Source of the DNA: Ashinkailepas kermadecensis | Lineage: Eukaryota > Arthropoda > Thecostraca > Neolepadidae | Direction: 5' to 3' | Length of the DNA: 64,000 bases | Assembly: GCA_034440615.1 (NCBI GenBank) | Contig: JAOTOM010005048.1 | Span: 91,001 to 155,000 of the forward strand | Part shown: positions 20,656 through 31,289 of the stretch, piece after piece | How positions within the stretch are numbered: the first letter of the stretch is position 1 | Layout: every line of letters starts with the position of its first letter | Notes under the pieces: generated by a model | Told to the model about the DNA's origin: nothing | What the model saw: only the letters and a program-made list of their open reading frames with translations | The model's database searches: none | Program-made: the position numbers and the translations under genes

Positions 20656-21816
20656 ATTGCCGTGGGTTCGGGTCAATATGGAGCTTTTTGTTTTGTAACC
20701 CTAAAAATAAGGGCAGCAATTTTTGGATTATTTTGTAGGTTCGTTGACTCCTGTCCAGTGTTTATTAATTTGTAGTCTGTCTACATGGTTTATTTAGACT
20801 GCAGACCCTATAGTTTTGGGAACCGAGGGGGGTGACTGAAGACGGCGACTGAGAAATGTAATCTCTGATCCTGGCCGGCGACGAGTTATGCAAAATAAAA
20901 ATAATTAATTGTGTAGTCTTAAGGTACATTCTGGGAAAAGCAAATGTTGAGAAACCATTTTTGGCTTTCAAAAGTTACGAGAACTATGGTTTTCCGAATA
21001 TTTGCTTTTGCACGCTCAGGATCAATGAAACAAAGAATTATGTTTTTAAAAATCAGTTTTGAACATGAAAATCGCTACAAAGCTCACTACGTTAGATTCA
21101 CGTTCATGAACATGTATGAAGACAAGTGACATCACCCCGGGTGACCTTCAAAATTTGAATTAACCTGAAGTAAAATGTTTAACATATTTAGGGCCCTTTC
21201 TTGAGCTCTTTCCATCTGTTTTATTCAAAGGTGTGTCATTTGACGAAATACCTGGCGTGCCAGATAGTTGTAGGAAAATAGGCATTTCTCCCTCTAACCT
21301 ATGTTTATCGGCAATTACCAGCTTAAATCCTTAGCTAGCAGTGGAATGAGGTAAATGGGCATGCTATCCGTCCCTTGCATCCATTTGTTGATGTAATCTA
21401 TAAATGAAAGTTTGGTTTTCACGTGCTCATGAAAGCATTGTCTAGCTCCGGCCGTGACGTATTTTCGAGAAAAATAGGAGACCGAACTACGTTTGAAGGC
21501 TATTTATTCCGTGACCATCAAGTACTGCACTTCGCAAACACTTGGCTGCATAACACAAGCCATTACTGAACATGATGCATCAATGCTAGATTTAGCATAT
21601 TTTGAGAGCAAGAAGCTGGCAGAACAACTTGATAATTGAAGTTCTATAATAATTTGTGAGAGCAGGCTCTCACAAAATAGCTTACTTCGTTAGCCGGCTA
21701 CGGGAGCTCTCCCAGACTGCTTACGAAGTTGGCCACATTTTTATAAGCGTTGGTGACATTTTCCATGAAAGCAAATACGATTACATCTTTCAGAGACAAA
21801 TTAAAGGGTTTTAAGA
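20656..21816. other. Unassigned stretch
   Basis: AT-rich DNA with no recognised gene. Short frames have no domain signature. Confidence 0.4.
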
Positions 21817-22201
21817 AGGATAATAATATTTCTGGAATTACCTTTTTTTTAAAACAATTCATGAGCTTTCGGAGCTCCTAGCGGCTCCGTCGTCAGATGG
21901 TATATTAAAAGAGAAGACAATTATGGTGTTTCACAAAATTTCAAGCACAGGACACGAGCAGTGAGGAATGCGGCACTTCGATGCAGTAAAACACGGCAGA
22001 GACTGTAAAACATCACACTTGAAACTTCCACGTAGTAAAAAACGTTAGACTATAAAATACATCACAATTGACATCCATAATTTTGTGAAAAACCTTAATT
22101 GTCTTCTCTTTTAATATATCATCTGACGACGGAGCCGCTAGCAGCTCCGAAAGTTCATGAATTGTTTTTAAAAAGGGTCATCCCAGAAATATTATTATCC
22201 T
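21817..22201. mobile_element. Foldback element with ~124-bp inverted arms
   Basis: 21817-21940 is repeated as its reverse complement at 22079-22201 with few mismatches, around a 138-bp spacer. The ends are 'aggataataatatttctgg' and its complement. Each arm contains a GC-rich block 'ctgacgacggagc' followed, after a short loop, by 'gctccgaaag', facing inward or outward according to the arm. There is no coding sequence. The layout fits a MITE/foldback or an inverted pair of Penelope-type terminal repeats. No clear target-site duplication. Confidence 0.75.
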
Positions 22202-22404
22202 AAATATGACTACGTCAGTACGCATAGTTAGCTTGTATATTGACCAACTTAATGCATAGGTCGACGTTGTTTGAGAGTAAAATATTCGGATCCCAGCATA
22301 TTGGCTGGCTTTTATGCTTCCGTTTCCACACCCCGTTGTGCCATATTACTTATGCCATACCCATGTTATATGAATTATCTCACGTACTTCGTTCGATGTC
22401 TTCG

Positions 22405-22493
22405 ACTGAGCTATGGCACAACCGACTGGAGAGCGTATTGACTAGCGACTGGAGAGCGTACTGAGCTATGGCACAACCGACTGGAGAGCGTAT
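22405..22493. repeat. 55-bp partial tandem duplication
   Basis: 'actgagctatggcacaaccg' occurs at 22405 and 22460, each followed by 'actggagagcgta'. A third short 'gcgactggagagcgta' lies between the copies. Confidence 0.85.
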
Positions 22494-23275
22494 TTGATAA
22501 TTTGCACCTGTGCAAATGCTTTGGCTTCACTCAAAGTGGATCATGCACCTGATTCTTGCTTTAAGAGTAGTCAATGCCTAGATAAATACAAAAATGTTGC
22601 AAATTCCTTATTTTCTCCTAAAATTAAGGTACATGCCTTTAAGACAGGCCAGAATGCCAAGCATTTCAGGCTCGAATCACAAGAGCTCACAAGAGCCATC
22701 TGCTGCCATGACTCACAAGAGCCATCTGCTGGGTGTTTTTTTTTAACTTTGCCCCTGACTTGTATTCAGTCATGGAAACTTGTGTGATTGCTTGGGCGGA
22801 TTGGACTGAAATTTTACACAGTGCATAGGCCAGTATTTTCTCAACTTTCAACATCGATGCTTATTGGCTCCACACCAATGTGCTTTATGTTTGGTCAAAC
22901 ATAAAGCACACATTCTCGTATCTATTCAAAACACGTTTGGCTTGACATTGCTTCTTCTAGAACGTTTATTACGAACGATGGCGAGGTCCGAGCAGGTCTA
23001 CTCCCGTGCGTATGGCACACAAGTTTATCTGGGCTGTCCGGGCCAGCGCGGCCCTGTCCGGCCCAACCGTCACACTTTGGAAGTCACTTTCAGTGTCAGC
23101 GTTTTGCCTTCGAATTTCTTCATTCAGATTTAGATGTGCGCTTTTAATGTTGGTGTTTACCAACTTCCATCACCAAATTTGTCCTGAATTACTGTCGATC
23201 CTTCTTCAAAGAAAGGGGCCTTTGGTGGCATTCCCGGGTGCGGACAGCTTACACAAGTGCTTACTTTGCGGACAG

Positions 23276-23400
23276 CAAAGTGTAGCTTTCAATAGTACGC
23301 GTATTTAGTGAAGTAAGACCATCGAACAGCACACTGTCTAAATACGGGTATAGTGGAACATGAAGTGTAGCAGCTCACGTATTGTCGCATACTGTCATAG
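23276..23400. repeat. Single-copy relative of minisatellite C and its 5' flank
   Basis: About 125 bp aligning with 24456-24580: 'gctttcaatagtac', 'ccatcgaacagcacact', 'tctaaat', then 'ggaacatgaagtgtagcagc' and 'tcacgtattgtcgcatac'. It contains one diverged copy of the unit amplified at 24.5-26.25 kb. Confidence 0.85.
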
Positions 23401-24455
23401 CAGCCGACACTTATGTATGTACGTGCCAGCCATTATATTTTGTTGTGCACTGTACCACCCGTCCCGGGAGCGGAGAAACAGCGCGCTTGCTTTGTATTCT
23501 GGAATCTCGATTTCAGCCCCGGGAGGATGACGCTTTCATGTCTGCATTTAATAATGCCATTTGGTGAAGGTATCACGTCCTAAATCACTTTGCTCTGCAT
23601 ACATTCTCGAAGGTGTGCTGTGCAAACACTGCAGGCAGTGCGCCTGTGAATGGCATGCATGCGAAGTGCAGATCCGACTGCACTTCGCTTTTAACATTTG
23701 CCCTCTCTCGTCCAACACCCCTTTACTGGTCATGCTGGTTGCAAGAAAATAAAGAACGAAAGTCAGCAGATTTCAGAAAGATTAGAGTATATCATGATGT
23801 GTTAAACATATCTTGAACAAGATAGGCCCGGCTGTTTTGTAAAATAGCACACCATATAATTCTTCCCTGGTCATCTAGATAACAAGATACGGGAAGGGGA
23901 GGGGAGGTTGTCGAAGGTGGATCCTGTTGCACACCGGCGCGGGATATGGGTCTATTTCCTACCATTCTTGGCAATCTATCGCGTACGGAAGAACTCAAAG
24001 GCCGTCGTTTCTTTGTCACGGCAATTTTGTTAGCTTATAGAAGGTAGCTGTCATTTTCAGTAGCCTGGTTTTAATCTACTTCGCCTACTGGATATGTTAA
24101 TTAACCACTGTGAGTGGTCGTGACCCACGACCTCTGTTGACATCATGTCACTCCAGCTTTAGGAAGTCAAATTTCGCATTTGTCACAATATTTAATCCTC
24201 CAAGTATGGATTTTTTAATTAAGTTTTACGACTTACTGCACTCAAAATGTGTGAAAGTGTGCTCACAATTCTCTTGAGCCGGATTATTTCAGGCAAAACG
24301 TGGAATTAGCCAGCAATTGCGAGCAACTTGTGCCTTTTGGAGCAACTTGTGCCTTTTGGAGCAACTTGTGCCTTTTGGAGCTTTTGGAGCTGATAAGCTA
24401 AATTTATAGTTAGTTTCCATCAATAGGAACATAACAATTTACCAAGTCACCTTAC
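23401..24455. other. Unassigned stretch
   Basis: No gene recognised, apart from a 19-bp tandem repeat (three copies of 'gagcaacttgtgccttttg') at 24321-24378. Confidence 0.45.
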
Positions 24456-24538
24456 GAAGCATCGTGTGGCTTTCAATAGTACTCGTAGTTAGCTAAGTAA
24501 GGCCATCGAACAGCACACTATCTAAATGCAAGTAAAGT

Positions 24539-26249
24539 GGAACATGAAGTGTAGCAGCTCACGCATTGTCACATACACACGTCTCCAGGTACTGCATAAT
24601 ACAGGAACATGAAGTGTAGCAGCTCACGCATTGTCACATACACACGTCTCCAGGTACTGCATAATACAGGAACATGAAGTGTAGCAGCTCACGCATTGTC
24701 ACATACACACGTCTCCAGGTACTGCATAATACAGGAACATGAAGTGTAGCAGCTCACGCATTGTCACATACACACGTCTCCAGGTACTGCATAATACAGG
24801 AACATGAAGTGTAGCAGCTCACGCATTGTCACATACACACGTCTCCAGGTACTGCATAATACAGGAACATGAAGTGTAGCAGCTCACGCATTGTCACATA
24901 CACACGTCTCCAGGTACTGCATACTACAGGTCTCCAGGTACTGCATAATACAGGAACATGAAGTGTAGCAGCTCACGCATTGTCACATACACACGTCTCC
25001 GGGTACTGCATAATACAGGAACATGAAGTGTAGCAGCTCACGCATTGTCACATACACACGTCTCCGGGTACTGCATAATACAGGAACATGAAGTGTAGCA
25101 GCTCACGCATTGTCACATACACACGTCTCCAGGTACTGCATAATACAGGAACATGAAGTGTAGCAGCTCACGCATTGTCACATACACACGTCTCCGGGTA
25201 CTGCATAATACAGGAACATGAAGTGTAGCAGCTCACGCATTGTCACATACACACGTCTCCGGGTACTGCATAATACAGGAACATGAAGTGTAGCAGCTCA
25301 CGCATTGTCACATACACACGTCTCCGGGTACTGCATAATACAGGAACATGAAGTGTAGCAGCTCACGCATTGTGACATACACACGTCTCCGGGTACTGCA
25401 TAATACAGGAACATGAAGTGTAGCAGCTCACGCATTGTCACATACACACGTCTCCAGGTACTGCATAATACAGGAACATGAAGTGTAGCAGCTCACGCAT
25501 TGTCACATACACACGTCTCCGGGTACTGCATAATACAGGAACATGAAGTGTAGCAGCTCACGCATTGTCACATACACACGTCTCCAGATACTGCATAATA
25601 CAGGAACATGAAGTGTAGCAGCTCACGCATTGTCACATACACACGTCTCCGGGTACTGCATAATACAGGAACATGAAGTGTAGCAGCTCACGCATTGTCA
25701 CATACACACGTCTCCAGGTACTGCATAATACAGGAACATGAAGTGTAGCAGCTCACGCATTGTCACATACACACGTCTCCAGATACTGCATAATACAGGA
25801 ACATGAAGTGTAGCAGCTCACGCATTGTCACATACACACGTCTCCAGGTACTGCATAATACAGGAACATGAAGTGTAGCAGCTCACGCATTGTCACATAC
25901 ACACGTCTCCAGGTACTGCATAATACAGGAACATGAAGTGTAGCAGCTCACGCATTGTCACATACACACGTCTCCAGATACTGCATAATACAGGAACATG
26001 AAGTGTAGCAGCTCACGCATTGTGACATACACACGTCTCCGGGTACTGCATAATACAGGAACATGAAGTGTAGCAGCTCACGCATTGTCACATACACACG
26101 TCTCCAGGTACTGCATAATACAGGAACATGAAGTGTAGCAGCTCACGCATTGTCACATACACACGTCTCCGGGTACTGCATAATACAGGAACATGAAGTG
26201 TAGCAGCTCACGCATTGTCACATACACACGTCTCCAGGTACTGCATAAC
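24539..26249. repeat. 65-bp minisatellite C, about 26 copies
   Basis: Highly homogeneous 65-bp units ('ggaacatgaagtgtagcagc', then 'tcacgcattgtcacatacac', then 'gtctccaggtactgcataat'). Sparse variants are shared between units (aggta, gggta or agata; gtcac or gtgac). One 24-bp internal duplication lies at about 24926-24950. The flank 24456-24538 matches the single-copy locus at 23276, so the array grew from a duplicated copy of that sequence. Each unit contains several stops; it is non-coding. Confidence 0.97.
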
Positions 26250-26971
26250 ACATAATCGAATGAAGAGGCATGCCAGAGCTAGGTGTACGTAGGCAGCTTG
26301 AAAATGTCTCAGTCTCTCCAGCATACTGGCACGTAACGGAATTGTAAGTAGTGTATGCCGTACAGACAAATCTATATCAGGCGGAGACACTACAAGGCGT
26401 TGCATATGTCACATGAATACAAGTGAAATAGTTGCTTCGGGCCAATGCAGCACGTGCAAAAAGTACTTGTCATAGACGAAGGTCCTTGTTGGTCTTCATG
26501 GAATTCGTAGGCGGAGTTTGTGAGGCGGGCAACTTTCCTCGGACATGAACTTGTTTGTACATTCACCATTGATAATGCGGTGAAAATAGAAGGTGCACCA
26601 AACGATTTGCATGCGTTGCTGAACCAATGTCTTCGCCCTTTTTACGGGTCATTGAATGTCGCTTTCTGCCATATAAATATTTGCTCTCGAAATGTCGGAA
26701 GGGAGCTTGTGAGGCCACGTATTGCTCCAGTGGCCGTAGGGCCAAGGAGATGAAAGCTTTCGGAATGTGAAGGACAAAACAAATCATGTCGAAAGCAACT
26801 CAACTTCGAATATCTGCCACCGAACCGTGATTTCGTTCGAAGGAATGCTACTAGCGTCCGGTCACTCCCATGCTACCTGGCCTGTGCCATATCCATGTGA
26901 CACTTTATCGGCACCTCCGTCCTATTTCTATTTGTAGTTGTATTTATTTATTTATTTGGTCGTCGCCGGGC
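26250..26971. other. Unassigned stretch
   Basis: No gene recognised. An (ATTT)n run lies near 26940-26957. Confidence 0.4.
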
Positions 26972-27069
26972 AATCACATGCATAGACAAGGTCATGAGTA
27001 ATCACATGCGTAGACGAGGTCATGAGTAATCACATGTGTAGACGCAGTCATGAGTAATCACATGCGTCA
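26972..27069. repeat. 28-bp tandem repeat, about 3.5 copies
   Basis: Units starting at 26972, 27000, 27028 and 27056, with 'aatcacatgcgtagacgagg' and 'tcatgagt'. Confidence 0.92.
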
Positions 27070-27416
27070 ATACATATAGTTTTAACATTATGAATCTTAA
27101 GCATCAATATTATTAGAGAGTGAGCACATATTTTGTCACACTTGCTCGATACGTACAGAAAATGGTATGGAAAAAGTCAGAAACCGGGCATGCTATAGGA
27201 TATTCGCTTACTGCTAGAGGCATTCTCACAAATAGGCTATCCCGTACAGTACACACGCGTGCATTTTTAGGACACGTGGGAAGAGGGACAGCTGGTGAAC
27301 TATTCGCACCGGCTTATGAGAATGAAGTTGGCAGGAATGGCCAGTGAATCGTATCACGGTAAACTTTATGGATGAGCATGTCATGTTGCACCGTGCGTGC
27401 CTATAACATACTCATT

Positions 27417-28561
27417 TTACAATGATGCAGCAAGTTTGTTTGCCACAGTGAGTGGGAGGCACCTTGCAGAGGAGAGTGCGCGTTCGTTTACATCACGAAT
27501 GCATGCTGTGCTGTCTTGCATATGAGATTTGGCTGCCTCTGTCCAGATAATACTGCGGTACTTGATCACTGGCCGGACAGGAGCCGACACTTGTGCAGAC
27601 AGCTCGCTGAAATCTCGGCCAGTTTCAACTTTTTGAAAACGCTGAATTAAAAGACCGAGTGCCTGTTTGGTTTTTTCACGATGCTGTCGATGCCATGCCT
27701 GAAAGTTCATTTTATCCAGAGGACATCCAAGTCCTAATGACGTTCGCGCGCTCGAGGCCAGTGTTTTCAATGACATAGGTAGTTTTAATGGGACATTTCT
27801 TCATGAACATCGGAAGCAATTGCCACTTGCTATGGTTCAAATTTAGCGCCCAATTTTTGGACAATCTGCATAGCCTTCGAAAGTCCTCTTGCAAGAGGAT
27901 GGCATGGGTTGCACAGGTGCTCTCGCGATAAACTTTGACGTTACGGTGACGGCGAACTTTGACGGCGAACTTTGCCGGCAAGCATCTGGCAATAGGAATC
28001 AATTTGGTTCGGAAAATCGCTTGTGAATATCGCGAACAGTAAAAGAGATAACAACCCGCTTTCTGGAGTACCAGAACACCCGCCGTCCATCCTGAGCACT
28101 TTCTGTTCACAATCACTCGCTGTTGTCTGTTGTGTACATAGGACGAGAACCACTTCACTGCTAACTCGGCAATGCGATATGAATTTTGAGGCGTGTGCAA
28201 CAAGATATAGCAATTTACGCTTTGAAATTCCGCGGCATAGTCGGTGTAGAAGCAGTGTGTTTGCTTGCCTGTAGGAGTGCCATGCTGTGCTTAGAAGTGT
28301 TGCCAGGCTGGTCGCACAAGATCGTCCCGTCACGATGAAACCGTGCTGTGTGACTGACATAATGGGGCCCGTATGACCCAGCAGGCTCGTGCATACTGCC
28401 TTTTCAAGAACCTCTCCGAACAAGGGAATCAGGAACACGGATATGTAATTTGACAGATATTTAACGCTACTTGTATTGTGTATTGGAACGACGTTCGCTC
28501 GTTTCAACCTTTCGGGAAGGTACTTGAATGTAATGAAGTATTTCATGAATGAATGATTCAA
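27417..28561 (-). pseudogene. Decayed non-LTR reverse transcriptase (LINE relic)
   Basis: Three successive minus-strand frames (28561-27941, 28203-27712, 27776-27417) each match a consecutive part of a CR1/jockey-like reverse transcriptase. The first has 'RANVVPIHNTSSVKYLSNY' and 'TQHGFIVTGRSCATSLATLL', matching the usual PIHKKG...NYRP and QHGFR.GRS boxes. The second starts with a 'WFSSYVHNRQQRV' segment and reaches the post-catalytic helix. The third has 'LGLGCPLDKMNF' and ends in a 'VRPVIKYRSIIW' segment. The GVPQGS box is reduced to a Gly-Thr-Pro-Glu-Ser remnant, and I could not find the FADD box. At least two frameshifts plus missing catalytic residues make it inactive and older than the LINE at 17.6 kb. 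Confidence 0.75.
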
Positions 28562-31289
28562 TCAATCAAATATGTAATCAATGAAATGTTACAGAACATA
28601 GTCAATGGGACCGCGAGCTCATCACAGCCTTCATGAATAATCCGTGCACAAGTGCCATCTGGCCCACATGGATTGCTTACGGAAATGTCATGCAGTGGAA
28701 ATGTCATGCAGTGTTGTCTGGGCAGTGTCGACTCTGCACCGAATCGTTGCTAGTGGTGGAAAATCGTATACTGGGACAAGCCTGCCACATGGGGCTCAGT
28801 GGCCTTTGTGGCGAACGTACCGTTCAGAACGTTGGTTCGCTCCCTGTCACCGACAATGCCGTTCTGTAACATTTTTGTTCCTGTCTGTCACGCACTTTAG
28901 AAACGTCCAAATACGCTTTGGATTTGTTTTCATCTCGTATGTTAGTCCACTTAAATAATTGCCATACTTTACGGCTGGGAAGTGGCTTTTCATGCCCAAA
29001 AAGTGTCATCTTACCCAAGAACCCAACAATGAGAAATGGAAATATCACCGTGTATTATCACTGTGATTTGCTGTGGATGGGTTGGCGCGGGCCCGCTTAA
29101 TCCCACGACGACATATGCTCCAGGGTTTAAGTCCGGCGTACAACTTCAGATAAGGCCAGGAAGGAGCAAGAGGTGGCCTCGAACAAATCGGATGGAGGTG
29201 AATTATTTGAATTTGTCTTTGTTAGTTATACTTGCATGGGAAATTACCCTGTGTAGGAAATGATGAATTTTACTTTGAACAAGATATATAACACAGAAAG
29301 TGATGGAAGGTCATCAGGTTGTTAGAGTTAAGGCTCCAATGCTTCGTAAGTGGCCAGCGAAAACAGCTGCAGGTGCCGATCCCCGTTCCAACTAAGAAAT
29401 TGAGCTAAAGAAAGGATGTGCAACGCACAGGAACCTTTATAATTATGCTTACGATGGACGAATCGTTCCCGGGTGGTTTCTTTTCCCACATAGGTGATCA
29501 ATAAATATTGTACAACCGCTCATAAACACAGCTTGCTAATATTTGCCACATACGCTGAATTAACTAAAATCCGTCGCGTGCACAGAAAGTGAGATTTTCC
29601 GGTTAGTCCATATTTTGTCATGATTCCGTTAACAGAAATACCCCAATCGTACTTTGAGCATGGATTATCGCTGGTCACATTCTACATATTTTCAACACGT
29701 GGGATGAAAGCATTACGCATATGATATGTACACAGAAGTCGGATCGTCCAAACTCCAAGGGAAGAGGGGAGGGCAGATTAGGAAAGGGCCGTCCCCCAAT
29801 AAGGGTCCCCTCACATTGTGCAATGAGTTCTATGGTGAGCGAGAAAGTGAAAATCGTCCTTGGATTTGTCATAATCTGCCAAGAAGTCGAAGAACAACGC
29901 TAGCTGGCCACTCCCTCTAAAAGCCTGCAACCACGCCCATGGAATCTGTTTGATGGTGACGGCATAAACCATGGACGATGATTTCTACACAATCTGTGCA
30001 CGACGGCCCAAGCTCGTGAATGTAATGCATGTTGTGGTGAAGCCGACTTTTAGCGGAAACATCAGCGAGCCCACTGCACGACTCTCTGTTTCGGCCAGAT
30101 ATCAGACAGTACAAACTTCAATGTTAATCCCGTGAGAAGCCAAACAGAAACAGAAACAGAAACACTGCCGTCCGGCTGCGCAGTCGCTGCCTTTTCTGGA
30201 CGCCTCAGCGGTAAATCGAGTAAGATTGGATAAGCTGGCAATATTCCACCGTTCCCACGCGAGGGAAGCCCAGCCCCGCAGAGTGCCATAGGTTTCGCCG
30301 CAATTGGTCTGCTGTTGTTTCTTGCTGTATCCTCTTGAAACCTCTTGAAAAAATGTGTATAAGAGGCCTGTCGTGTGGTGTAGATGGACCTCACGTCTGT
30401 CTGGCGGGCTTCCTAAGCGTTGTGAGTTGCTGGAGACTTCAGAGATATGCCTACCAATCTCCGGTTGTGGTCTGCGGAAGCTTCCTGAAATTTACATAAT
30501 GTTTTCAGTGGTTCTTAGCTGACTAGGCTGTTCTAAGTCAAGTTAGTTATGTAGAAAAGTGCACGGCTTAGCCGAAATTTGCTTTTGTTGGCCTCAACAA
30601 GCTAATAATTATTAAAAATGACTACACAATGAAGATTCCGAATATTCCGAGATAATGAATTTGTTAAATATGTCCACATAAGCAATACCTGACAGCTTCA
30701 TACAAATATGTGCATTCAATAATGTATGCGAAGTGTATAATCCTCTTGAAGTGTTTGCGGATGATCTCACCTAATTGATCGTATACCAGTGATCTTTAAT
30801 GATCTAAACACAATTTCCGTCCTCAAAACATGTGGAATTGATGTAGGAAAAGATGCACCAGGTTTGGGCGTCCCAGGCCGGGGGATTTCTGCCCCCCCCG
30901 GCTGGGCGAGCGTTAAAGACTACAGCGACCTCCTGAAATAGGTGTCTCCAGTCAATGTGAGCTGCAGGTGGGATTTCCTGAAATCTATCCCGAGGGATCC
31001 TCTGTTGCTTTGGCCTGTAAGTTCACTTTTAAACAGGGACGGCTCAGCCAAATTCTTCCGGGGTGGATGTCGAATCTCGAAGGACCTTTTTGGGTCAGAG
31101 TGCACCGGTGCAGAGGGGGCCTCCTCCTTGTCAGGGAACCCAATGATGATTCCCTATTCGTTGATCGTTCTACGCGAGTCTACTACCAACATACCGATTT
31201 CCACTTTTAGTGGCACATCGCGTCACTATTATGGCTATCAGCTAGATGTTCGGAATCCCACGCGACATTAGAAACAGGGGCGGAACTAG
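28562..31289. other. Unassigned stretch (2.7 kb)
   Basis: Non-coding as far as I can tell. Many short frames on both strands, none with a recognisable domain, signal peptide or splice pattern. A short (cagaaa)n run lies near 30148-30163 and a C8 run near 30890. Probably intergenic DNA with unrecognised mobile-element debris. Confidence 0.4.
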
